DNA of 47,022 nt. Origin: an uncultured Pseudomonadales bacterium (GTDB taxonomy: Bacteria; Pseudomonadota; Gammaproteobacteria; Pseudomonadales; Pseudohongiellaceae). Both the position numbers and the translations under genes were made by a program. How positions within the stretch are numbered: position 1 is the first letter of the stretch; every line of letters starts with the position of its first letter. The notes below the pieces were generated by a model. That model was not told where the DNA came from and made no database searches. It worked only from the letters and a program-made list of their open reading frames with translations. This document shows, in pieces, positions 1-7,458 of this stretch. Where the stretch lies: positions 1 through 47,022 of the forward strand of contig CAJQHM010000049.1 in assembly GCA_905478195.1 (NCBI GenBank). Reading direction: 5' to 3'.

Positions 1-10
1 TGCACATGAG

Positions 11-41
11 TTGCACGCCGTTATAGTAGAGAGATTATATT
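11..41 (+). promoter_or_regulatory. possible sigma70 promoter of the selenoprotein operon
   Basis: TTGCAC at 11-16 and TATATT at 36-41 are separated by 19 nt, which is longer than ideal. They lie about 80 nt upstream of the first gene. This is a weak pattern match only, and the true promoter may lie before the window. Confidence 0.25.
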
Positions 42-122
42 AATGAATATCGACGGGAATTATGCAAAGCGGCTCTCAAATGATAATAAGCTATCGTGTT
101 GATAATTAAGGATATTAATTCC

Positions 123-755
123 ATGCCAGATCATGAAATAACCATAGACGTCTTCACCGATTACATCTGACCCTGGTGTTACCTCAGTACCGTGAGTATT
201 GAAAAATTGAAGCAGAACTACCCGGTGAAAACCCGCTGGATTCATTTCCCGCTACACCCGGAAACACCGCAGGAGGGCAAGTCTCTGGCAGAGCTGTTCG
301 CTGGTCGCGACCTCGCTCCGATGCGCGAGCGGATGAAGGGCCTAATGGCTGAAGCTGGGCTCGAGTATGGCGATCGCACGCACACCTTTAATAGCCGTCT
401 TGCCCAGGAGCTGGGCAAATGGGCCGACACCCAGCCAGGCGGAGAAGCTATTCATGATGCCCTGTATCGCAGCTACTTTGTGGACAATAAGAATATCAGT
501 TCTACCGAAGTGCTGGTGGACGTTGCTGAGGCGGTGGGCCTGGACGGTATTGAGGCCAGACGCATAATCGAGAATAGGGCATTTAAGAATGCCGTAGACG
601 AAGACTGGCAGCGCTCTCGAGAGCTTGGTGTTACTGGGGTGCCTACATTCCTGGGAAATAACCTGATTGTTGTCGGCTGTCAGCCCTACGAAACGCTAGA
701 GAAATTTGTCTTGCACCTAATGGAAACTAACTCGAAGCAGAATGAGGCATTATGA
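123..755 (+). CDS. DsbA/FrnE-family thioredoxin-fold oxidoreductase, probable selenoprotein (UGA-encoded Sec16)
   Basis: Read from ATG 123, the frame gives a 210-residue DsbA-like protein of the FrnE/2-hydroxychromene-2-carboxylate isomerase type, interrupted only by TGA at 168-170. That codon falls exactly at the first cysteine of the family's C-P-W-C site, giving V-F-T-D-Y-I-U-P-W-C-Y (U16, C19). The helical insert follows, then the conserved cis-proline loop G-V-T-G-V-P-T-F (P174). AAGGA at 108-112, about 10 nt before ATG 123, supports a start upstream of the UGA. The only downstream alternative, GTG 192, would remove the whole active site and first beta strand and has no ribosome binding site. 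A hairpin at 180-198 fits a bacterial SECIS element. Predicted role: cytoplasmic thiol/selenol oxidoreductase or isomerase (no signal peptide). Its stop overlaps the next gene by 4 nt. The alternative is a Cys-to-stop nonsense mutation; the otherwise intact frame argues against it. No sel genes lie in the window. Confidence 0.75.
168..170 (+). other. in-frame UGA, predicted selenocysteine recoding site
   Basis: TGA replaces TGT/TGC at the N-terminal catalytic cysteine of a C-x-x-C motif and is followed by CCC TGG TGT (P-W-C). Known bacterial selenoproteins of the thioredoxin fold often place Sec at this position. The family frame runs on for 195 codons after it. Confidence 0.7.
180..198 (+). 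promoter_or_regulatory. bSECIS-like stem-loop
   Basis: CUCA (183-186) pairs with UGAG (193-196) around the six-base loop GUACCG. UA (180-181) pairs with UA (197-198), leaving C182 bulged. The apical loop begins 16 nt after the UGA and opens with G-U. This resembles the E. coli fdhF element (short upper stem, one bulged base, G then U in the loop). The hairpin is short and was folded by eye, so the evidence is moderate. Confidence 0.55.
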
Positions 756-1420
756 TGTCCCGCAGAACCGCACTTGTGACTTGTATCGATAGCTACATGG
801 GCCCAGCCATCAGCGAGAAGTTTGAAGAGATTGGAATTAATGTTATAGCCGGCCCTTCTGATCTACATAGCGAGGCTCAGATAAATAAATTAGTCGCCGA
901 TGCCGGTCACATCGACATTCTCGTAGCCAATCTTGCCGAGCCGCCAATGACAGGCCCGGTGCAAAATATCGATAGTGATAACTGGAATCTATTATTCGAT
1001 TCCTTAGTGCATCCTCTGATGTATCTAGTCCGCGCGGTCACGCCACAAATGCTAGAAAGAAAAAGCGGAAAGATAATTGCGATCACCAGTGCCGCACCAC
1101 TGCGAGGAATCCCAAACAATGCGGCTTACTGTGCAGCCCGTGGTGCGCAGAATGGTTTTATCAAGGCAGCAGGACTGGAACTTGCGCGCAGCAATATTCA
1201 GGTCAATGCCATCGCGCAGAACTACATCAACAACAACACCTACTACCCAGACGACATACTCGACAATCAAAAATTTCTGAATCATGTTAAGCGTAACGTG
1301 CCTAGTAATAAGATAGGCGCGGCAAGCGAAACGGCGCAACTGGCAGCTTACCTTTCAAGAGAAGACTGCAGGCATATGGTTGGACAAGTGATTCCATTAG
1401 CGGGGGGATGGGCGACCTAG
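752..1420 (+). CDS. SDR-fold protein with halohydrin dehalogenase signature motifs
   Basis: This 222-residue protein has the SDR fold but lacks the glycine-rich TGxxxGxG cofactor motif. In its place it has T10-x4-Y15-x-G17 (T-C-I-D-S-Y-M-G), the nucleophile-pocket motif T-x4-F/Y-x-G of halohydrin dehalogenases. Its catalytic residues are S113-x12-Y126-x3-R130, with arginine where dehydrogenases have lysine; spacing and residues match HheC (S132, Y145, R149). The C-terminal half also follows HheC as I recall it (N-Y before a Tyr/Pro-rich stretch, H-V-K, G-Q-V, L-A-G-G). Predicted activity: reversible conversion of vicinal halohydrins to epoxides plus halide, and possibly epoxide opening by small anions, without NAD(P)H. 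ATG 752 overlaps the stop of the selenoprotein gene (ATGATG), implying translational coupling. The alternative is an atypical SDR of unknown function. Length is slightly below the usual 230-255. Confidence 0.65.
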   Translation: MMSRRTALVTCIDSYMGPAISEKFEEIGINVIAGPSDLHSEAQINKLVADAGHIDILVANLAEPPMTGPVQNIDSDNWNLLFDSLVHPLMYLVRAVTPQMLERKSGKIIAITSAAPLRGIPNNAAYCAARGAQNGFIKAAGLELARSNIQVNAIAQNYINNNTYYPDDILDNQKFLNHVKRNVPSNKIGAASETAQLAAYLSREDCRHMVGQVIPLAGGWAT

Positions 1421-1475
1421 TCAGCCTTGGCGATATGGAAGCGTCTGTCTCTGTTCGGTTATTCTACTCGGTCCC

Positions 1476-2693
1476 CTATTCTTTTTCTGGCCCTGCTACC
1501 ACCCCAGTATCGTGTAGCTTACCGATCTCACTATCGGAAAGCCCCAGTGTATCTGCGAGTATCTCATCCGTATGCTGGCCCAGAATGGGGGCAGGCTTTA
1601 CAGGGACACTTTGCAATCCTTCGAAGTGCAATGGGTTCGATGGCATAAGGTATTCTCCTATACCCGGCTGCTCCACTCTTTCGAACAAGGGATTATCAAC
1701 ACTGCAATCAACGTCGTTCTCTACGAGTTGCTCTATGGTTTGATAAGGCCCCCAACATACAGAGGCCTCATCGAGAGATCGATACACGATTTGCGAATCT
1801 CGCTGCCCAAACCACGGCGCGAACAGTTCCCGCAGCTGTTCACTAGCCCTATAGCGATCTCCCTCCTTAAAAAAATCCAGCCCAAGTTCTAGCTCAAGTG
1901 CCGCCACCGCCGCTTCGGTCTCGGTGACCCTCACGATAGCCTTCCATTGATTCGGGCTAACACCAACTATCATTACTCGCTCGCCATCTTTACATTGAAA
2001 GTCGTGCCCGAAACTGCCGAAGACGTGATTACCCACTGCCTGACGCGGCGCCCGATTGACTTCCGCCTCGGCCAGATACCCAAGATGACCCATCGTGGCC
2101 AGAGCAACATCGGCCAGCGCAAGTCGTATAAACTGCCCCTGGCCATGAATTCGTCTATGACGCTCGGCTGTGAGCAGGCCAAGCGCTATGTGCTGTCCCG
2201 CTATAACATCCCAGGCAGGAAAGGGATTGTTGCTCGGGGTTTGCCCATCGCCGGTGAGAAACGGTAGACCTATCTTACTATTCACCGTGTAATCCAAGGC
2301 ACTACCGCCGTGGCGATCGCCGGTTAGATTCAGGTAGATAAGGTCAGGTCGCAACGCTCGCAACGCAGAATCTGCCAGCCAACCCTTCGCAGGAAAGTTC
2401 GTTAGAAAAATACCAGCGTCATCACCGTCCGCAGCGATAAGCTGGGTGATGAGTTGCTGACCCTTGGGTTTACGAAAATCTACGGCAAAGGAGCGCTTGC
2501 CTTTATTCAGGCTGTGCCAGTACAGGCTCTTGCCCTTGTCCGTTACGGGCCAGCGCCGATAATCGATTCCACCACCGATCTGATCGAAGCGAATGACATC
2601 CGCCCCAAGCTGCGCGAGAGTCATCCCGCCCGAGGGGGCCGCAATGAAGGCGCTGCCTTCGACGACACGCATACCACTTAGTAAAGCTTGCAA
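1476..2693 (-). CDS. mct: CoA-transferase family III protein, probable mesaconyl-CoA C1-C4 isomerase (Mct-like)
   Basis: This 405-residue CaiB/BaiF-family protein has an N-terminus (R-V-V-E-G-S-A-F, G-G-M-T-L-A-Q-L-G-A-D-V-I-R-F-D, then G-G-G-I-D-Y-R-R-W-P) closely resembling what I recall of Chloroflexus 2-methylfumaryl-CoA isomerase, which moves CoA intramolecularly between the C1 and C4 carboxyls of mesaconate. A-L-D-Y-T-V-N near residue 133 and the P-A-W-D-V-I-A-G segment also fit that subgroup. The start is TTG 2693, preceded by GGAG five bases upstream; the ATG seven codons in would cut off a conserved N-terminus. It is the last gene of a three-gene operon, 24 nt after a MaoC hydratase. 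A generic formyl- or succinyl-CoA transferase remains possible. Confidence 0.68.
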   Translation of the reverse strand: MQALLSGMRVVEGSAFIAAPSGGMTLAQLGADVIRFDQIGGGIDYRRWPVTDKGKSLYWHSLNKGKRSFAVDFRKPKGQQLITQLIAADGDDAGIFLTNFPAKGWLADSALRALRPDLIYLNLTGDRHGGSALDYTVNSKIGLPFLTGDGQTPSNNPFPAWDVIAGQHIALGLLTAERHRRIHGQGQFIRLALADVALATMGHLGYLAEAEVNRAPRQAVGNHVFGSFGHDFQCKDGERVMIVGVSPNQWKAIVRVTETEAAVAALELELGLDFFKEGDRYRASEQLRELFAPWFGQRDSQIVYRSLDEASVCWGPYQTIEQLVENDVDCSVDNPLFERVEQPGIGEYLMPSNPLHFEGLQSVPVKPAPILGQHTDEILADTLGLSDSEIGKLHDTGVVAGPEKE

Positions 2694-2717
2694 TTGAGCT
2701 CCAATATTCAGATAGAT

Positions 2718-3575
2718 CTATTCGATGAGAAGATAGCCATTATTAATTACGATTTTGTCCTGCTCTACTGACTTACACAGAAACGTCATCTCATTTCCGT
2801 TGTTCCATATCTCCGTTCTAATAGTTTCGCCCGGATACACCGGTGCAGAAAAGCGCAATCGCATGCGCTTGAAACGCGAGGTATCGTAGTCACAACAACT
2901 CTTTAACAGCGCATGGGTTGCTACACCCATGGTGCACAGCCCGTGTAGGATTGGCGCTTTGAACCCTGCTGCCCTAGCCGCATCTGGCGATGCATGCAGT
3001 GGATTGAAGTCACCGGACAAGCGATAGATGAGCGCCTGTTGGGGCAATGTAGGCAGGTCGCAGACAATGTCTGGCTCAGTCTTGGGTATGAGATCCGTCT
3101 TCGAAGTCGACTTACGCTCGCCCCCAAATCCTCCATTGCCTCTCGCAATTATGGTTGTAACCAGCGTGCAAATGTCCTCTCCGGTGGCGACGTCACGCAC
3201 GACTCTGTCAGAAACTATTAGCGCTCCTATACGTTCGCCCTTGTCAGTAACTTCCGTTATTCGCGTCTTCGCCTCGACGGTGCCTTCACTAGGAAAAGGT
3301 CTATGCATGATGATCTCCTGCCCCAGGTGCAGAACCTTCAGCCAGTCGAGTCCGGTATCGTCTTCCCGCGCCCAGAAACCCGGATGCGCCATCATTACCG
3401 ACTGACTCGGCATTACTTTCAGGTTCTCTTCAAATACGAAGCGAAGGCACTCTTCATCTAGCGGGTCTATTCCCATTCCGATACCTAGCGCATATAACAT
3501 GCAGTCTTTGGTTGTATATGTCTGTTGAACAGGTGGAAAATTCTTGTTCAACAATCTGTTGGCATCGAGTGTCAT
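2718..3575 (-). CDS. MaoC-like type 2 enoyl-CoA hydratase
   Basis: This 285-residue protein has two hotdog halves, as in hydratase-2 enzymes. The C-terminal half carries the hydratase-2 motif Y-R-L-S-G-D-F-N-P-L-H (catalytic D189, H194), followed by G-F-K-A-P-I-L-H-G-L-C-T-M-G. The N-terminal half starts with Y-x-L-G-I-G-M-G-I-D-P, typical of the non-catalytic half that binds the acyl chain. The family adds water to trans-2-enoyl-CoA to give (R)-3-hydroxyacyl-CoA. It sits between an Mct-like transferase and an Mcd-like dehydrogenase, so the inferred substrate is a mesaconyl-CoA species, for example mesaconyl-C4-CoA to citramalyl-CoA (Meh role). That assignment rests on context; medium-chain enoyl-CoA is the alternative. 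Confidence 0.72.
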   Translation of the reverse strand: MTLDANRLLNKNFPPVQQTYTTKDCMLYALGIGMGIDPLDEECLRFVFEENLKVMPSQSVMMAHPGFWAREDDTGLDWLKVLHLGQEIIMHRPFPSEGTVEAKTRITEVTDKGERIGALIVSDRVVRDVATGEDICTLVTTIIARGNGGFGGERKSTSKTDLIPKTEPDIVCDLPTLPQQALIYRLSGDFNPLHASPDAARAAGFKAPILHGLCTMGVATHALLKSCCDYDTSRFKRMRLRFSAPVYPGETIRTEIWNNGNEMTFLCKSVEQDKIVINNGYLLIE

Positions 3576-3612
3576 TAAGCTACTACTCTATCAGAGTTAG
3601 ATTCGAGAATGC

Positions 3613-5274
3613 TCAATTAGCATCTTCAATCAGTTCTCGGGCTACAACTTTAATCGCCAGCACTTCTTCTGCGCCTTCAAATATCGAGAGTACACGAGCA
3701 TCGACAAACAGCCGACTTACCGCGCTTTCTTCCGCATAGCCCATGCCCCCATGAATTTGCAGTGCTTCACGACTGAGCGTCTCCGCAGCGCGACAGCTAA
3801 ACAATTTCACAAGACTAGCCTCCATCTGTCCATTCCCCTCGTCCATGAGTTCCGCCACAGAATAACTGAACTGCCGTGCAGCCGTGAGCGTGGCTAACAG
3901 CCTAGCCAACTTCACCTTGGTAAATTGAAAGTCTGCCACGGCATTACCAAAAACTTTTCGGTCCTTCGCATAGGAAAGTGCACTCTCGAATGCTGCCTGC
4001 ATAACGCCGGTTGCCCTTGCCGCCGTTTGAATTCTACCACCTGCAAAACCGGCCATGGTGTAGTAGAAGCCTTTTCCCTCACCTTCCTCCTCGCCAACAA
4101 GATTCTCCGCCGGCACGAAGAAGTCTTCGAAGAACAAGTCATAGGAATGCATGCCACGGTAGCCAATAGTCGCAATTGCCTTTCCCTTTATCGTTCCCCC
4201 ACCTGCCTGCTCATGCGTAAATTGATGTCCTGCAAACGCCGGCTTCTCTACGAGGAAAAGACTAAGCCCTCTATGGCCTAGCGCAGGATCTGCATTCGTC
4301 CGGGCCAATACTACGAGCAGCTCAGATTTACCGGCAAAGGTGCACCAAGTCTTGCTACCGTTCAGTAGCCATCCATTCTCAACAGGTGTCGCCCTGAGTG
4401 AAACTGCGGCAACATCGGAGCCTGTATTGGGTTCGGTAATGGAAATCGCACAGAGTATTTCTCCAGCGGCGAGTGGCGGAAGCCATCTCTGTTGCTGTTG
4501 CTGAGTCCCTCCGCTTAACAAGGCTCTTGCTGCGATCTCCGGCCTTGTTATCAAGCTGCCGGCAGCGCCAAGAGAAGCTCGTGACAACTCTTCCGTGACT
4601 ACAATCATGCTCAGGCTGTCGGGTCGTGAGTCTGGTTGCAGCCCGCCGAAGCGTTCGGGTATACAAGTACCGAAACAGCCTAACTCTGCTGCTGGCCGCA
4701 ATATGGAATCGGGAATATCTTCATCGTTGCGATGGATCTGTTCAGCCAGAGGCATTACCACGTCATTCGCAAAACGAAAGAAAGTTTCCCGAACCAGCTC
4801 CTTCTCCTCATCCAGCAACGAAGGTAGTCGTTGCACATTCTTGTCCGCTATCTCAGCACCCAAACGCGCCAAACATTCTGAACTCGCATAAAGATCCAGT
4901 AGTTTCTTGAAACTTTCGCGCGCGTGAAATCCCAGAAGCTCGGATTTATCCAGATCTACATCTGACGCTCTAGCGATTAAACGATTTAAGACGGCCTGTA
5001 GAGTCTCGGCACAGAAACTCAAGGCAAGCTGCTGCGTTAGTGCATCTGTGGACAGGTTCTTGGCATAGTCATTAAATGCTGCTACTGCGGATAGTTCCGC
5101 GACAGAGAAAGCGAGCTCATAGCTTGGCAATTGCCAATCGTCGAGTAGCTTGCCGTCCAGCTTGTCATTAGTGGAACACTTGGCCTTGATGTTGGAACAG
5201 GCTCGCAGCACTTGCTGTTTGAGCGCAACAAGTTCCGCATTCGCTTCTTCAAGATGTGTAGAGTGTGATGCCAT
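3613..5274 (-). CDS. mcd: long acyl-CoA dehydrogenase, probable (2S)-methylsuccinyl-CoA dehydrogenase (Mcd-like)
   Basis: This is an FAD-dependent acyl-CoA dehydrogenase of about 553 residues with an N-terminal helical extension of roughly 150 residues before the usual three-domain fold. It shows the signature I-S-I-T-E-P-N-T-G-S-D, K-T-W-C-T-F-A, G-Y-R-G-M-H-S-Y and, near the C-terminus, I-H-G-G-M-G-Y-A and S-I-F-E-G-A-E-E, whose first Glu is the predicted catalytic base. Size (about 60 kDa) and the K-T-W-C-T-F and T-I-G-Y-R-G-M-H-S-Y segments match methylsuccinyl-CoA dehydrogenase of the ethylmalonyl-CoA pathway as I remember it. It is the first gene of the operon with the hydratase and CoA-transferase (37 and 24 nt gaps). 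ATG 5274 is taken as the start; TTG 5298 is an alternative, and neither has a clear ribosome binding site. Electrons would pass to ETF, which is not in this window. Confidence 0.68.
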   Translation of the reverse strand: MASHSTHLEEANAELVALKQQVLRACSNIKAKCSTNDKLDGKLLDDWQLPSYELAFSVAELSAVAAFNDYAKNLSTDALTQQLALSFCAETLQAVLNRLIARASDVDLDKSELLGFHARESFKKLLDLYASSECLARLGAEIADKNVQRLPSLLDEEKELVRETFFRFANDVVMPLAEQIHRNDEDIPDSILRPAAELGCFGTCIPERFGGLQPDSRPDSLSMIVVTEELSRASLGAAGSLITRPEIAARALLSGGTQQQQQRWLPPLAAGEILCAISITEPNTGSDVAAVSLRATPVENGWLLNGSKTWCTFAGKSELLVVLARTNADPALGHRGLSLFLVEKPAFAGHQFTHEQAGGGTIKGKAIATIGYRGMHSYDLFFEDFFVPAENLVGEEEGEGKGFYYTMAGFAGGRIQTAARATGVMQAAFESALSYAKDRKVFGNAVADFQFTKVKLARLLATLTAARQFSYSVAELMDEGNGQMEASLVKLFSCRAAETLSREALQIHGGMGYAEESAVSRLFVDARVLSIFEGAEEVLAIKVVARELIEDAN

Positions 5275-5474
5275 GGATGTAGGACTCAATCGAGACAAGA
5301 GTTTGCATGCTTACTGTATACCCTCTCAACGCGCCTTCTTCTAGAGGTCGTGTCTGAAGGAGCGGGTATTTTATTCGATATCGTCGGCAATTGCTAAGTA
5401 AGCCGGGCTATCGAAGAGACAGGCTAGGTCGTAGCGAGAGAATATCTGGAAGAATAATCGTAGAATCAAGGCAA

Positions 5475-6038
5475 ATGACTGAGACACCAAAAATAATGAA
5501 AATACGCTGCTTCGTAGGCATACCCTGCCAGCTGCCCGATGCTGCACAGCCACTACTTGAAGAGCTGAAGCGCTTAGCGCTCAGAGGTGTAAGGGTCGTG
5601 CCTGCGACGAATCTGCACATTACACTCAAATTCATCGGCGCGGTCGACCAGGATCAAGTCGGCCTCCTCAATTCGATTCTTCGAAACTTTAGCAGCAAGC
5701 AGCCGGGCCTAAATCTGCGCTGCCATGGCATAGAATTCCTTAGTAATTCAGTCTGCCTGGGCATTGAAAAGAGTGATGCCCTCGAACAGCTGGTTTCAAG
5801 ACTCAATGAGGACTTTACGTTTCTCGGCTACGCCGTCGAGGAGAGAAAATTCATACCTCATATTACGCTAGCTAGGTTTGATAAATCCGCAGAAGGCATT
5901 CTCAAGGATGTAACAGCACAGTACAGCGATAGACGCTGGGGCGACTTTATCTTCGATCGCTACCAACTATACCGCTCGGAGACATTACCCAAGGGCGCAA
6001 GGTATACAGTCATTAGCGACTACCCGCTGTACGGCTAG
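5475..6038 (+). CDS. thpR: RNA 2',3'-cyclic phosphodiesterase (2H family)
   Basis: This 187-residue LigT/ThpR protein has the two H-x-T-L motifs of the 2H phosphoesterases: N-L-H-I-T-L-K (H48) and P-H-I-T-L-A-R (H129). Both histidines form the active site that opens 2',3'-cyclic phosphates to 2'-phosphates; the E. coli enzyme also ligates tRNA half-molecules in vitro. The frame is open upstream to ATG 5391, but ATG 5475 follows AAGG closely and leads directly into the conserved R-C-F-V-G-I start, so it is preferred; ATG 5496 is also possible. It is a single gene, divergent from the acyl-CoA operon and convergent with the acetyltransferases. Confidence 0.88.
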   Translation: MTETPKIMKIRCFVGIPCQLPDAAQPLLEELKRLALRGVRVVPATNLHITLKFIGAVDQDQVGLLNSILRNFSSKQPGLNLRCHGIEFLSNSVCLGIEKSDALEQLVSRLNEDFTFLGYAVEERKFIPHITLARFDKSAEGILKDVTAQYSDRRWGDFIFDRYQLYRSETLPKGARYTVISDYPLYG

Positions 6039-6055
6039 GTTTTCAAACTCTTGCT

Positions 6056-6102
6056 CCACTTCTTTTGCCTGCCTGCAGGCCCATGTTTCAAGAATGAAGT
6101 GG
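6056..6102. terminator. inverted repeat between convergent genes, possible bidirectional transcription end
   Basis: CCACTTC (6056-6062) pairs with GAAGTGG (6096-6102), and within it GCCTG (6067-6071) pairs with CAGGC (6076-6080) around CCTG. It lies between the convergent thpR and acetyltransferase genes. There is no clean U-tract directly after the outer stem, so intrinsic termination is uncertain. Confidence 0.35.
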
Positions 6103-6148
6103 CACTATTCCTTCGTTAGGCTGATTACACATTACTCTTATCTACAGT

Positions 6149-6676
6149 TCACTCTCTGTAGTCTTTGTTGATTAGAGAATTTAGGACATGGTCTTCCCAT
6201 TTCCCATCTATCTGAAGAAAACGCTTCGCGTATCCTTCACGCTCAAACCCAAGCCTCTTTAGTAACGCCTCCGATCGTGTGTTCGCTGGCATATGATTTG
6301 CGATAATGCGGTGCAGCTTGAGCTCCGAAAACACGTAGCCTATAGTGTGCTCTACTATCTCCTGCATTTTCCCCTGCCCTTCAAAATTTCTATCAACCGA
6401 ATAGCCTATATGACAGGATTGAAAAACGCCGCGAACGATATTACTGATAGAGCAGGTTCCGATAAGCAAGGATTCGGAATCATTGGTGCCGATGAAGTGC
6501 ACCGACTTATCCTCTTCGAATTCTTTTTCCCGCTCGACAAGGCGAATACTCCAACTAGCTACCGAATGATGAGTCCTCGGCATAAGCGGACTCCATTTTT
6601 TGAAATGCGCCAGATTAGCCTGGTAATAGTTCGATAGAATTATTTCATGACCAGGCCTGCTTCGGATGATCTTCAT
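6149..6676 (-). CDS. GNAT N-acetyltransferase, RimJ/RimL-like
   Basis: This 175-residue protein has the single GNAT fold of the RimJ/RimL/SpeG group: an N-terminal substrate loop, a central beta hairpin (S-L-L-I-G-T-C-S-I-S-N-I), a G-Y-S-V-D segment, and a C-terminal A-N-T-R-S-E-A-L-L-K-R-L-G-F-E-R-E-G-Y-A motif of the acetyl-CoA site. H-R-I-I-A-N-H (residues about 130-136) is the expected strand before it. The family acetylates N-terminal amines of ribosomal proteins or small amines; the substrate cannot be told here. ATG 6676 is 5 nt downstream of the stop of another acetyltransferase, so the two are probably co-transcribed. Confidence 0.82.
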   Translation of the reverse strand: MKIIRSRPGHEIILSNYYQANLAHFKKWSPLMPRTHHSVASWSIRLVEREKEFEEDKSVHFIGTNDSESLLIGTCSISNIVRGVFQSCHIGYSVDRNFEGQGKMQEIVEHTIGYVFSELKLHRIIANHMPANTRSEALLKRLGFEREGYAKRFLQIDGKWEDHVLNSLINKDYRE

Positions 6677-6681
6677 TACGC

Positions 6682-7161
6682 CTACAGCCTCTTCAACATG
6701 AGCAGGGCACGCTCGTCCCTATGTGTAAACTCGCCTATAGCCTCCCAGCCTAAGTCGGCATAGAGCCCGCCTTCTAGATCGATCGTCTGCAGATATAGGT
6801 GCGGAAGCTGTAACAACTTAGCCATCTCTACGACCCGCTGGCTCAACCTGGATGCGATCTTGTCACCTCGCGAATTTGCCTCCACGAACACACTGCCCAA
6901 CCAGTAGTGGTAATCGGGAAACAGCTCCGCCAGCTCCTGATCTTTCAGCGCAGCGCTACCAACCGGCCTGCCGTCTACCGTAGCGAGTATATGAATCGGT
7001 AGCCCACTAGACTTCAGAGAGGATCGTAATTGTTCTCTGGCTAGCTCGACGTCCTCACCGATGCGATCGGCCCAGATAGTTCGCCACCAATCGATAACCA
7101 GCGGCACATCTTCCGGACGATCGGCCAGCAATTCAAATTTTAGTTTGCGACTACGATCCAT
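6682..7161 (-). CDS. GNAT family N-acetyltransferase
   Basis: This 159-residue single-domain GNAT protein has V-D-G-R-P-V-G-S-A-A-L as the central strands. Y-W-L-G-S-V-F-V-E-A-N-S-R-G-D-K-I-A-S-R-L is the acetyl-CoA pyrophosphate loop (expected R/Q-x-x-G-x-G/A, here S-R-G-D-K-I-A), and a C-terminal L-Y-L-Q-T and L-G-W-E-A-I-G-E follow. The substrate is unknown. It is the first gene of a probable two-gene unit with the RimJ/RimL-like gene and divergent from the interrupted sensor kinase. Confidence 0.8.
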   Translation of the reverse strand: MDRSRKLKFELLADRPEDVPLVIDWWRTIWADRIGEDVELAREQLRSSLKSSGLPIHILATVDGRPVGSAALKDQELAELFPDYHYWLGSVFVEANSRGDKIASRLSQRVVEMAKLLQLPHLYLQTIDLEGGLYADLGWEAIGEFTHRDERALLMLKRL

Positions 7162-7458
7162 TATCTAGTCTCTATAGAGTAAAAACAGACATTGCAGGTC
7201 AAAGATACGCCGATAATAAGATCCAATTCAATGAGGCGTGAGAATTATTCCTACAAACGGAAGAAGCTTCCCTGTCTCCCTCTAGCTTACCGATTCGCCG
7301 CATATAGCCCCCATTTCCGTAAAGAGAGCCGACAACTCTATAAGCTAGGCAGCTCTGCTTAGTTTTCCCTTGAGGTTTACCCACAAAATATAGGAGACTC
7401 AGACAATACTCAGGAACGATTTTTCCGACCACAGAACCTCGAACTAACGGTGATTTAA
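7162..7458. other. intergenic region without a recognised gene
   Basis: This 297-nt divergent spacer separates the acetyltransferase pair from the sensor kinase gene. TTGCAG (7193-7198) and TAATAA (7215-7220), 16 nt apart, could form a plus-strand promoter, but this is a weak match. No RNA gene or convincing short coding sequence was seen. Confidence 0.3.

Noticed and set aside
192-755. GTG 192 as the start of the DsbA-like gene
   Set aside because: It would delete the U/C-P-W-C active site and first beta strand, has no ribosome binding site, and the frame upstream of it clearly encodes the missing part of the fold from ATG 123.
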